Positions 7,019 to 14,280 of a DNA stretch of 15,119 bases are shown piece by piece (position 1 is the first letter of the stretch; each line of letters starts with the position of its first letter). The notes beneath the pieces are model-generated. The model worked only from the letters and a program-made list of their open reading frames with translations. It was not told the DNA's origin and made no database searches. Where the stretch lies: NCBI GenBank assembly GCA_030528545.1, contig JAUMYR010000062.1, positions 1 through 15,119 of the forward strand, read 5' to 3'. The translations under genes and the position numbers were made by a program. Source of the DNA: Propionibacteriaceae bacterium. Its GTDB lineage: Bacteria; Actinomycetota; Actinomycetes; Propionibacteriales; Propionibacteriaceae.

Positions 7019-9255
7019 TGTTCCAGCCGTTCCAGCGCGGTCCAGAAACCCTCACCGTTGTTGACGTGGCCCTGCCAGATCTCTGGAATGAAACTCGCTG
7101 TGGGGGCGAGCCGGTCGAGCTGGTGGGCGAGCATCGCCCAGTCGATCTCTCCCTCGCCGACCTGCACTCCTTCGCCGTCGACTCCGGTCGAGTCGACCAG
7201 GTGCAGGTGCTCGGCGTGCGGGGCCAGCAACTCCACATATTCGCTGAACGGCCGTCTGGTGAAATTGGCCGAAAGCTTGGAATGAGACACGTCGAGGCAC
7301 AGCTTGCGCCCATAAGTGCTGGCGAACTCGGCGGTGTCCTCAGCCCGGACGAACAGATTGCAGAACAGCTGTCCTCCCATGTACCACGGGAATGGCGGCA
7401 GGGTTTGAGCGCAGAGCCGGACCCCAGAATCGTCCACCCGGGCCAGCCCGTCAGCCACCCGCCGATACATGCGCGGCAGCTCCTCGGGGGACACGAAAGC
7501 GTCCTTGGTGAAACCACCGAGAGAGGCAACGACCACCGGGTCGGCGTCGCAGGAGAACCATTGACGCATCTGCCGGGTGATATCGACCACGCGCTGCAAT
7601 TCGGCGATGGAACGTTCCCAGTGCTCGTCGTCGAAACTCGCGAGGTTCAACAAGAAATCCCCCGAGAACAGGTCGGGGCTGTGAGTGGTATAGAACATGT
7701 CGAGCGTGGTATCGAATACCGACTCCAGCGGAATCTCCAGGTCTTTATAGGAGAAATGGAACTCCAGGAAGTCTGGGCTGGAATGCTCCAGCAGTGCGCC
7801 GAAATCGTGGTAGCGCACCGGAAGCCCCCACGGACGGCGGAAGGTGTAGTCGCGTCCGCGCACGGCCCGGTCGGTGAGGTCGGTGGCGTAGAAGAAGTCT
7901 CCGGCTTCGATCACCCGCTGGGCGGTCCGGCCGATCAGTTCCGCCAGCCGGTTGGGCTGGATGCCCCGGCCCGGTGATTTCACGGCCACGTCCTCGGCGG
8001 TGATGCTGTGGCCGATCTCGATCCGTCTGGCCGCGACGAGGGACTTGGCCAGATTCACCCGGTTCATCATCTCCCCGGTCGAGACCGCCCGCGGAGCCGG
8101 CGAACCGATCGCGTCCTCGACCTCCCGGATCTGACGCACCATCGCCGCGAACTCGTCGGGCAGCAGCGACACCTTATGGTCGTTGCCCTCCATGGAACGG
8201 TCGACCGTGAAGTGCTTCTCGATGATCCTGGCACCGCGGGCGACGGCCGCGATCGGCACGTGATACCCGCGCTCGTGACCGGAGTAGCCGACCGGACACT
8301 GCCCGATCTCGGCGAGCCGGTCCAGGTAGGCCAGATTCACGTCCTTGAACGGGGCGGGGTAGGTCGATTGGCAGTGGAGCAGCGCGAACGGGGTGCCGGT
8401 GGAGCGCACCAACGCCGTCGAGGCGGTGATCTCTTCCTCTGTGCTCATCCCGGTCGAAATCACCAGCGGCAAGCGGTAACTCGCGGCATGACGCAGCAGG
8501 GTGTGGTTGGTGAGGTCGGCCGAGGCGATCTTGAGCGCTGGCGTCCCGTAGTTGGCTAGGGCGGTGACGCTGGGCTCATCCCATGGGGTGCAGATGACAT
8601 CGATGTCGCGCCGGGCGCAGTGGTCGAATACGTCGAACAGGTCCTCGGCGCTCAGGGAGAACCGGCTGAGCAGGTCCAGGGTGTATTGCGGTCCGAGGTC
8701 CTCACCAGCCGCCAGGTCGGAGGCGTCGTTGCGATACAGCGTCTCCAGGTCGCGCAGCTGGAACTTCACCAGGTCCGCTCCGGCGTCAGCGGCCAGATCG
8801 ACCAGGTGACGCGCCAGCTCCACCGAGCCGTTGTGATTGATGCCGATCTCGGCGATCAGGACGCTCGGGTGACCCGGACCGACGAGGTGGCGCCCCAGGC
8901 GCAGCTCGCGTTCGTCGCGGGTCGCGATCGCGACGATGTGTCCCCGCTTCGAGACCAGCGGGAGCACATCGATGCCGGGTGCGAACAGCTCGGCCAGCTC
9001 CGCGGCGCTGGCATCCTCGGGCGCGGTGCGCGGAGCCAGGTTAGCCACCTCCAGGCACGGGCGGTTCACGTCGAGCGGGTGACCGCTCAACACCCAGCGG
9101 CGAAAATCACCGTCGGAGATAGCCCCGGTTAGTAGCCCATGCTGGTCGACGCAGAACACAATGCCGTGTTTGTTCGTTCCGATTTTGTTCAAAGCGGACA
9201 AGATCGAGTCTTCCGCGAAGACCACGAAGTCCATGATGATTCTGTTGATGCTCAA
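7009..9255 (-). CDS. CBS-pair / NeuB synthase / SAF / TIM-barrel isomerase fusion protein
   Basis: A 748-residue fusion, about twice the length of NeuB. Residues 8-118 look like two CBS repeats (AISDGDFRRW at 45-54). Residues 131-375 are the NeuB barrel, which condenses a hexosamine-type sugar with phosphoenolpyruvate: IAEIGINHNG (134-143), KIASADLTN (242-250), STGMSTEEE (267-275), HCQSTYPAP (294-302), GYSGH (323-327), EKHFT (346-350) and MEGNDHKVSL (355-364). Residues 401-465 are the SAF (antifreeze-like) substrate-closing domain with KSPGRGI. Residues 478-748 resemble xylose-isomerase/AP-endonuclease barrels with likely metal ligands: H525 in THSP, CLDVSHS (653-659), HLVDS (685-689) and PEIWQGH (724-730). 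The start is a TTG at 9255 with a strong ribosome-binding site. The neuA gene lies just upstream. Nonulosonic-acid-type synthesis is a firm family inference; the exact sugar and the job of the C-terminal barrel are unknown. Confidence 0.92.
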   Translation of the reverse strand: MSINRIIMDFVVFAEDSILSALNKIGTNKHGIVFCVDQHGLLTGAISDGDFRRWVLSGHPLDVNRPCLEVANLAPRTAPEDASAAELAELFAPGIDVLPLVSKRGHIVAIATRDERELRLGRHLVGPGHPSVLIAEIGINHNGSVELARHLVDLAADAGADLVKFQLRDLETLYRNDASDLAAGEDLGPQYTLDLLSRFSLSAEDLFDVFDHCARRDIDVICTPWDEPSVTALANYGTPALKIASADLTNHTLLRHAASYRLPLVISTGMSTEEEITASTALVRSTGTPFALLHCQSTYPAPFKDVNLAYLDRLAEIGQCPVGYSGHERGYHVPIAAVARGARIIEKHFTVDRSMEGNDHKVSLLPDEFAAMVRQIREVEDAIGSPAPRAVSTGEMMNRVNLAKSLVAARRIEIGHSITAEDVAVKSPGRGIQPNRLAELIGRTAQRVIEAGDFFYATDLTDRAVRGRDYTFRRPWGLPVRYHDFGALLEHSSPDFLEFHFSYKDLEIPLESVFDTTLDMFYTTHSPDLFSGDFLLNLASFDDEHWERSIAELQRVVDITRQMRQWFSCDADPVVVASLGGFTKDAFVSPEELPRMYRRVADGLARVDDSGVRLCAQTLPPFPWYMGGQLFCNLFVRAEDTAEFASTYGRKLCLDVSHSKLSANFTRRPFSEYVELLAPHAEHLHLVDSTGVDGEGVQVGEGEIDWAMLAHQLDRLAPTASFIPEIWQGHVNNGEGFWTALERLEQWF

Positions 9256-9257
9256 AG

Positions 9258-9266
9258 CCCCTCCCT
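9258..9266 (-). promoter_or_regulatory. Strong ribosome-binding site deciding a TTG start
   Basis: On the minus strand AGGGAGGGG sits just before TTG at 9255, with four bases between GGAGG and TTG. The only nearby ATG, in frame at 9234, is 25 bases from this site and would cut into the first CBS strand. The TTG start is therefore preferred. Confidence 0.65.
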
Positions 9267-9323
9267 AACGGGCATTGTGCCACGCAGGAGGGCCACCCCA
9301 GCCGGGTCGCTAGGGCCTCCTTT

Positions 9324-10004
9324 TCACGCAGTTGACAAGGCCCGCAGCCGGGCTTCGGCGAGTTCCCAGTCGAGAAGGGTATCGACATCGGAGCCCTCGA
9401 TATCGGCCATCACGAAAAGCCCGATCCGGCCGCCCAGCCGGTTGTGCTCTCGCTCGTAGATCTCGGTCTTGGTGAGATAGACAGACCCGGTCTCGCGATA
9501 TCGGAAGTCTGAACTCTTAAGCTCTTGGCGCCTGGGCCTGCGGGTGTGATCATAATCGGCGCGGGTGGGGAAACCCCAATGCCACAGGAACGGGGCCTGA
9601 GGCACCACGCCGAGCATCGCGTCGGCCCCCGAAGAGACGAACTCGGCGATGGCCCGCTCCAAGGTGCCCTCCAGCCGGATCGGTGAGGTCGCCTGCAGCA
9701 GCATCACCGCGTCGGGGCGTTCCCCGCGGGCGCTCAGCTGAGCGATCACGTGCTCCACCACCGGTTCCGTCGCTGTGGTGTCGAGGGCCAGCTCGGCCGG
9801 ACGTTCCATCACCTCGGCTCCGGCTGTGGCAGCGGTGGCCGCGATCTCGGCGTCCTCGGTCGAGACTATGACCCGCAGGCCGGGTACCGCTAGGGCCTGG
9901 CCGATCGTCCATTCGATCAGCGGACGCCCCGCGATGGGCTTGAGATTCTTGCGGGGGATGCCCTTGGAACCTCCCCTAGCTGGGATGATCGCCACGATGT
10001 TCAC
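9324..10004 (-). CDS. neuA: CMP-nonulosonic acid synthetase (acylneuraminate cytidylyltransferase family)
   Basis: Activates a nonulosonic acid (sialic, legionaminic or pseudaminic type) with CTP to the CMP-sugar, using magnesium; cytoplasmic. The 226 residues match the single-domain NeuA length, without the extra C-terminal esterase or phosphatase domain that some members carry. Motifs are the CTP loop IIPARGGSKGIPRKN (6-20), VSTED (47-51), LLQATSPIR (102-110), ETGSVYLT (171-178), and the likely metal aspartates D206 and D208 in SDVDTLLD. The start is GTG at 10004; no good ATG lies in frame near the conserved MNIVAIIPARGG beginning. It lies 25 nt after the HP-motif gene and 68 nt before the NeuB fusion, which presumably supplies its substrate. 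Which nonulosonate it takes cannot be told from the sequence. Confidence 0.92.
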   Translation of the reverse strand: MNIVAIIPARGGSKGIPRKNLKPIAGRPLIEWTIGQALAVPGLRVIVSTEDAEIAATAATAGAEVMERPAELALDTTATEPVVEHVIAQLSARGERPDAVMLLQATSPIRLEGTLERAIAEFVSSGADAMLGVVPQAPFLWHWGFPTRADYDHTRRPRRQELKSSDFRYRETGSVYLTKTEIYEREHNRLGGRIGLFVMADIEGSDVDTLLDWELAEARLRALSTA

Positions 10005-10029
10005 GGTGCACAGCCTAGGCCGGAGGGGT

Positions 10030-11031
10030 TCAACTCAGCCGGGCGGACACCCACGACGCGATGGCCTTAGCCGGTTCGGTGTCGGGGATCGGTGGGGAGG
10101 GGGTCGCCTCGCCTCCCCACCGCCGCATCTGGTAGCGCTCCCAGAACTCGCCCAGCCAGCGCGGAGGCCGGGGATAGGACACATAGGCGTCCAGCCCGGC
10201 CGCGGCGGCTTCCAGCACCCCGGTCGAGAACACACTAATGACCGGGGCTCCAGCCTGGGCGAGGGAAGGCCCCCCTGCCATCACGGTGATGCCCGAAAGG
10301 CCCATCAGCCGGTGGGTCCAGCGCGAGATCCGGTCCTTCTCCGCCGGGTGCGGGCGATAGATCGCCTGCGCCGCGCGGCAAGTGCTGAACGCGGCCCTCG
10401 TCATCGAGGAACGGGGCAACTCCGCGCCGTGCAGCTGACCGAGATACAACGGACGCTCGGTGCGGGCCGGTACCTGCTGTTGCGCCGCCGTCCACAGCAG
10501 CTGCGACCCGAGTACGTGGCTGTGGGTGTCTGCCCGCCCCGAGGTGTAGAACTCCGCGTCGGCGCGGGACCAGGCCAGGAGCGTCGCGTCCCGTGGCAGC
10601 GGAGGCGCCAGGGGGGTCAGCAGGCCGTGCTGGACCACGACGAGGCGGGCGTCCCGCATCCGCGGGGCCGCCGCGGCCGCGAGTGGCAGGTGGGAGCCCA
10701 GGCACAGCACCATGCGGACCCCGCCGAGGCCGCGGGCCGGGTCGGCGGAGTCGACCTCGGTGCGCCGGGCCAAACCCAGGTCGAGCCCGGCCGGGCCGAG
10801 CACCGCGAACGGCAGCTTCAGGTGGGCAAGCACCTCGCCCAATGCCTGGGCGGGGGTCGATCCACCACTCTCGACGATGACCAGAAGCACCGGATCGTCC
10901 TCGCCTTCGTGCCAGAGCCAGGCGGTGGGTGCCGGTTTCCCTGGCAGGATGGCATGGCGGACCCGGCGGGCCAGGTGCTGGCGCGACTGCCAGTTTCGCC
11001 ACTCGTCCAAAGATGTGAACCTCAGCGCCAT
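10030..11031 (-). CDS. Unassigned protein with HP and ST motifs, candidate GT-B transferase
   Basis: A 333-residue protein that I cannot assign to a named family with confidence. It has no signal peptide or membrane helix. The N-terminal half has a Rossmann-like run (PVLLVIVESGG, 47-57), MVLCLGSHLP (107-116) and LVVVQHGLLTP (130-140). The C-terminal half has YRPHPAEKDR (225-234) and SVFSTGVLEAAAAG (266-279). An HP motif followed by an S/T-rich helix start is what polysialyltransferases, KpsC/KpsS-like capsule enzymes and CDP-glycerol transferases share, all using CMP- or CDP-activated donors. Sitting directly upstream of neuA, it is a plausible CMP-nonulosonate transferase; this is inference. 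The start is ATG at 11031, with GGAG five bases upstream and a 10-nt overlap with the gene before. A longer in-frame reading up to 11385 only shadows that gene. Confidence 0.8.
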   Translation of the reverse strand: MALRFTSLDEWRNWQSRQHLARRVRHAILPGKPAPTAWLWHEGEDDPVLLVIVESGGSTPAQALGEVLAHLKLPFAVLGPAGLDLGLARRTEVDSADPARGLGGVRMVLCLGSHLPLAAAAAPRMRDARLVVVQHGLLTPLAPPLPRDATLLAWSRADAEFYTSGRADTHSHVLGSQLLWTAAQQQVPARTERPLYLGQLHGAELPRSSMTRAAFSTCRAAQAIYRPHPAEKDRISRWTHRLMGLSGITVMAGGPSLAQAGAPVISVFSTGVLEAAAAGLDAYVSYPRPPRWLGEFWERYQMRRWGGEATPSPPIPDTEPAKAIASWVSARLS

Positions 11032-12014
11032 AGCCGCTCCAATACCTCCATCCGGTGATCGAAGGTGTGCTCGGACAGGGTGCGTTTCCGCGCCCGGACC
11101 CGGATCGCCTCGGCCCAGCGCGGATCCCGGAAACACTTCATCGCCAGGTCGATCAGCTCTTCCTCGTCGTCGAAGCAGAGGACTTCGGCGCCATCGTCGT
11201 AGAGGCCCTGCAGGTCGCGGCGGTCGATGAGCTGCACCGCGCCCACCCCGCACGCCTCGAAGGTCCTCATGGTGAACCCGTCCTGGTCGCTGTGGCTGTT
11301 GAGTGTCGCCGGTGCCCCAGCCATCAGGGCATAGCCCTCGGTGAGGGTCACGTCGCGGCCCCAGGGAAGCTGGGGGCGGGACCACTGAAGGGAACGGAGC
11401 CGGTCGACGGGATGAGCCGACCAGTCGCGTCCGTAGGCCCGTACCGGGACCCCCGCGGAGGCCAGCGCACCCAGTAGAGAGACCCGTTTGGGGTAGCGGG
11501 CCCCGATGAACACCAGCTCCGAGGCCGGTCTCGGAGCCGGGGTGAGGGAGGGGTCGAAGGCATTGGCCAAGAACGCGGTGACATAACCCGAGGCGGACAG
11601 CTGGGCGACGTCAAGCGGGCTATAGGAGGCGATCGCGTCATAGGCACCGAGGGACTCGGGGCTGTGGCGGGTGCGGCGCAACTCGTCATAGAGCCACAGG
11701 ACGCTGCGGTGGGCAGCGATCGCGTCCAGGAAATCGGGGCCGAGGAGATCGCCCTTGATGACTACGACGACTTCGGGAGAGGCGTCCCGGACGGCCTGGA
11801 CGGCACGGCGGGTGAGCTGGCTAGATTCCACAGCATCGGTGTTGGCGCCGAGGCGGCGGGGCAACTCGAGGATGGCCTTGCGCAGCACCTTGCTGGCTGG
11901 TGGGAAAGAGTCGTAGCAGAAGGTCACTACGTCGTGTCCGCGCCGTTCGATGGCGGCGGCGATCGAACGCCAGTACCCGTGGAACTGCGGGGAGACGAGC
12001 AGGACGCGGCTCAA
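11022..12014 (-). CDS. CgeB-like glycosyltransferase
   Basis: A 330-residue GT-B-type protein of the CgeB / Glyco_trans_1_2 group, probably a cytoplasmic sugar transferase. Supporting features are the N-terminal Rossmann strand RVLLVSPQFHGYW (3-15), LWLYDELRR (106-114), SYSPLDV (130-136), LVFIGARYPKR (167-177) and the hallmark C-terminal block GFTMRTFEACGVGAVQLIDR (246-265). The block is followed by FDDEEEL (281-287), the usual time to the end of these proteins. The start is TTG at 12014, with GGAG seven bases before it; no ATG or GTG gives the conserved beginning. The stop overlaps the next gene by 10 nt, suggesting the two are made together. Its upstream neighbour ends 159 nt away, the longest gap in the series. 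Donor and acceptor are unknown. Confidence 0.85.
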   Translation of the reverse strand: MSRVLLVSPQFHGYWRSIAAAIERRGHDVVTFCYDSFPPASKVLRKAILELPRRLGANTDAVESSQLTRRAVQAVRDASPEVVVVIKGDLLGPDFLDAIAAHRSVLWLYDELRRTRHSPESLGAYDAIASYSPLDVAQLSASGYVTAFLANAFDPSLTPAPRPASELVFIGARYPKRVSLLGALASAGVPVRAYGRDWSAHPVDRLRSLQWSRPQLPWGRDVTLTEGYALMAGAPATLNSHSDQDGFTMRTFEACGVGAVQLIDRRDLQGLYDDGAEVLCFDDEEELIDLAMKCFRDPRWAEAIRVRARKRTLSEHTFDHRMEVLERLWR

Positions 12015-12173
12015 CGTATGGCTCCGTTTCTCGCGAGGTCGGTGCAGGGAGACGATATGAGGTGGTGCCGGGAGAAGACGCGCGCTGAACCCGTGGTGGC
12101 CGGCCGACTGGCTCGGAGCGCTCCCGCCCTGAATCTAGCGGCCTACCGGTTCGGTGCCACCCTCGGGCAGCCA
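12015..12173. other. 159-nt gap in the minus-strand series with a 10-bp palindrome
   Basis: No gene is supported here. The gap contains the perfect palindrome GGAGCGCTCC at 12115-12124, and on the minus strand two loose TANNNT boxes (TAGATT and TATCGT) without a recognisable -35 element. It could hold an internal promoter or operator for the ten-gene stretch below, but nothing is convincing by eye. Confidence 0.3.
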
Positions 12174-13040
12174 TTACCGCCAGATCAGCGCTAGTTCCTC
12201 CCGGGCGGTGCGGATCGGGTGGACTGGCCGCCCGAGCGCGGCCCGCCCAGCGTTCCAGATCAGGTTCACCGCGGTCGCGGCCGTGAGCCCGGCCCGGAGG
12301 CGGTGACTCCCACCCCAGGTGCGGGCGTAACGGAGCCGGGAATCCATCAGCCATTCCCGGCGGCGGACCGGGTCGGAGGAGGCCCCACCCTCGTGGACGA
12401 CGCTCGGCTCTGGCAGCCACACCCGAGGCAGGCCCCGGTCGGCCAACCGCCGTTGAAGGTCGACCTCCTCGGCGTTCATGAAATAACCCTCGTCGAAACC
12501 GGAGACCTCCCGGAACCAGGCCAGGGGCAGCAGCAGGGCGGCCCCGACCAGCCAATCGGCCGGTGCCGCGGTCCGACCCACCTGTTCGTGGCCGACCCCG
12601 CGATGCCACCACCGGGTGTCCCGGAACCGAGCCAGCGGGGTGAGCCACTCGACGACCTGGTGGGAGACCGCTGGGAACCGTCTCGCGGTGAAGGCGGGCC
12701 TGCCATCTGGGTCGAGGACCCTGGGGCCGATCACCGCGGGCATCCATGGGGTGGCCGCCTCCACCAGATCGGCGAGGAAACTCGGGCTGACCTCCAGATC
12801 GGAGTTGAGGACGAGCAGCCAGTCCCCAGTCGCGACGGCCGCGCCAGCGTTGACCGCAGAACCGAAACCGCCGTTGCGTTCCCGCCGGATGACCTGGACC
12901 CCCTCGGTCTGCGGGAATGGCACCGGGGAACAGTCGTCGCTGACGATGAGCTGATGCGGACGCTGGGGCAGCAGCGCCCGGACCAGCGGCATGGTCGTTT
13001 CGGGGTCCCCGTAGTGGGGGATGACGACGCTGATGCGCAT
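12174..13040 (-). CDS. Glycosyltransferase family 2 (rhamnosyltransferase-like, WbbL type)
   Basis: A 288-residue GT-A glycosyltransferase, cytoplasmic or peripheral to the membrane. It begins ISVVIPHYGD (3-12), followed by VSDDCSP (33-39), the NGGFGSAVN donor loop (56-64), LVLNSDLEV (76-84) with the metal-binding S-D-L, WLVGAALLLP (163-172) and GFDEGYFMNAEEVDLQRRL (181-199), which carries the likely catalytic base. This arrangement is typical of dTDP-rhamnosyltransferase-like GT2 enzymes such as WbbL, but the donor is inferred. The ATG at 13040 has GGGAG six bases upstream and starts right at the conserved strand. An in-frame start at 13136 would add 32 poorly conserved residues through the intergenic region. 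It heads the minus-strand series and is divergent from the next glycosyltransferase. Confidence 0.9.
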   Translation of the reverse strand: MRISVVIPHYGDPETTMPLVRALLPQRPHQLIVSDDCSPVPFPQTEGVQVIRRERNGGFGSAVNAGAAVATGDWLLVLNSDLEVSPSFLADLVEAATPWMPAVIGPRVLDPDGRPAFTARRFPAVSHQVVEWLTPLARFRDTRWWHRGVGHEQVGRTAAPADWLVGAALLLPLAWFREVSGFDEGYFMNAEEVDLQRRLADRGLPRVWLPEPSVVHEGGASSDPVRRREWLMDSRLRYARTWGGSHRLRAGLTAATAVNLIWNAGRAALGRPVHPIRTAREELALIWR

Positions 13041-13204
13041 GCTGACTCCCTGGGTCTGGTGATGGCGGCGAGTGCTGCCGGGTCTAGTCTCACGGATCGG
13101 CGGGCCACCTAGTCGCGCCGCGGTGCCTCCCTGCACCCCCGGTGCTTTAGGGTCGCAGGCGTAGCCGCGCTGCGGGTACTCGGAACCGGGGGAACGAGGT
13201 CGAC
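13041..13204. promoter_or_regulatory. Divergent intergenic region
   Basis: The 164 nt separate two divergent glycosyltransferase genes and should hold promoters for both directions. GGTGC (13122-13126), GCACC (13133-13137) and GGTGC (13141-13145) form alternating inverted repeats, so either of two five-pair hairpins could form. A TAGGGT box at 13148-13153 fits a plus-strand -10 element but has no clear -35 partner. Function is inferred from layout only. Confidence 0.4.
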
Positions 13205-14211
13205 GTGGGGATCGGGGAGAAGGCTCTAGCCGAACTGAGGCAACGCCTGTGGTGGGCCAAACTGTACCGGGACAGGACGGACCGGCGGCGGCAACGCCTG
13301 GTCAACGCCCAGCTCGTGATGGCCTCCCCGCTGCCGCGGGCGCGCAGGCGGCCGGGTTCGGTGTGGGCGGTCACGATGGTGCGCAACGAGCAGGACATCA
13401 TCGGGCTCACCATCGCCCACCTGTTCGGCCAGGGCGTGGACCACGTCGTGGTCGCGGACAACAACTCCACCGACGCCACCCCGGAGATCCTGCGCGACCT
13501 CGCCGCGGAGTACCCGCGGCTGCATCTGGCGCGCGACGCCGAGCCCGCCTACTACCAGTCCCAGAAGATGACCCGGCTGGCGCAGCTGGCCGCGCGGGCG
13601 GGCGCGGACTGGGTGATCCCCTTCGACGCCGACGAGTGGTGGTTCGCTCCCGGGGCGTCGCTCAAGGAGTGGCTCACCCGTGAGGCCGAGAACTTCCCCG
13701 AGGTGGCGATGGTGAAGGCCGCGCTGCACAACATGGTGCCGACCGGTCTCGGGCTGGGCGGGCCAGCGACGGAGTTCCTCATGGGCTCCCCGGCATCCCT
13801 GCCCGGCAAGGTCGCGGTCAGGGCGCGCCCCTATGCCGTCATCGCCATGGGAAACCACGGCGCGGCCAGGGTGGGGACGATTCGGGAGGGGCTGAGGATT
13901 GCGCACGCCGCTTACCGCAGCGTCGAGCAGGTCGCGCGGAAGGTCACTCTCGGGCGCAGGCGGTAGAGCTAGCCGGGGGACCCGAAACGGTGGCGACCCA
14001 CTGGAGGGCTGGTACGCGGATCGGGGCCGCCGAGCACCGGCAGATCTGGGACAACCTGCGCAGCGGCGGCTCGGACGCCCGGCTGAACTATTTCGTCCGC
14101 GGGCCCATGGCCCGGGTCCGCCCCGGAGCCTGGGCGACCTGGGACCCGGACGGCGGAGTGCCGGAGGTGGCACCCCACGAGAACGTGCCGGCGGAGGACT
14201 CGGCCGGCTGA
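13205..14211 (+). pseudogene. Glycosyltransferase family 2 with a -1 frameshift near codon 250
   Basis: A GT-A glycosyltransferase of the Glyco_tranf_2_4 type, in two frames. The first 250 codons, from GTG at 13205 with GAGG upstream, give VTMVRNEQDII (56-66), DNNSTD (85-90), the metal site FDADEWW (140-146) and AAYRSVEQVARKV (235-247). In that frame a TAG follows at 13964. Shifting back one base after GGG at 13952-13954 restores an open frame to TGA at 14211, reading AQAVELAGGPETVATHW and onward, exactly the sort of tail homologues have. The rebuilt protein has about 335 residues. The simplest explanation is loss of one G from a GGGG run, by mutation or sequencing error. The catalytic half is intact, so a 253-residue product might keep some activity. 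It is divergent from the minus-strand series and convergent with the GT11-like gene. Confidence 0.85.
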
Positions 14212-14280
14212 GGGCGTGGGGACTCGTCGTCTGGGCCGCGGTTTCCCGGCACAGCATCGAGCGGCCGAGTGAGGGCCCGG

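Noticed and set aside
9775..11058. 427-codon open frame on the plus strand opposite neuA and the HP-motif gene
   Set aside because: Antisense to two supported genes; composition is R/G/P-rich with no recognisable domain.
11032..11385. N-terminal extension of the HP-motif protein by 118 codons
   Set aside because: These codons lie inside the CgeB-like gene in another frame and read as low-complexity sequence. The ATG at 11031 has a good ribosome-binding site and starts the ordered protein.
11821..12747. 308-codon minus-strand frame spanning the 159-nt gap
   Set aside because: It crosses from one supported gene into another in a shadow frame, with R/G/P-rich composition and no motif.
13945..13970. 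Programmed -1 frameshifting in the plus-strand glycosyltransferase
   Set aside because: There is no X-XXY-YYZ slippery heptamer at CTCGGGCGC, and I see no strong downstream pseudoknot. A lost G is simpler.
14212..14280. Bidirectional terminator between the convergent genes
   Set aside because: Only short GC-rich partial repeats are present; no stem followed by a T-run on either strand.
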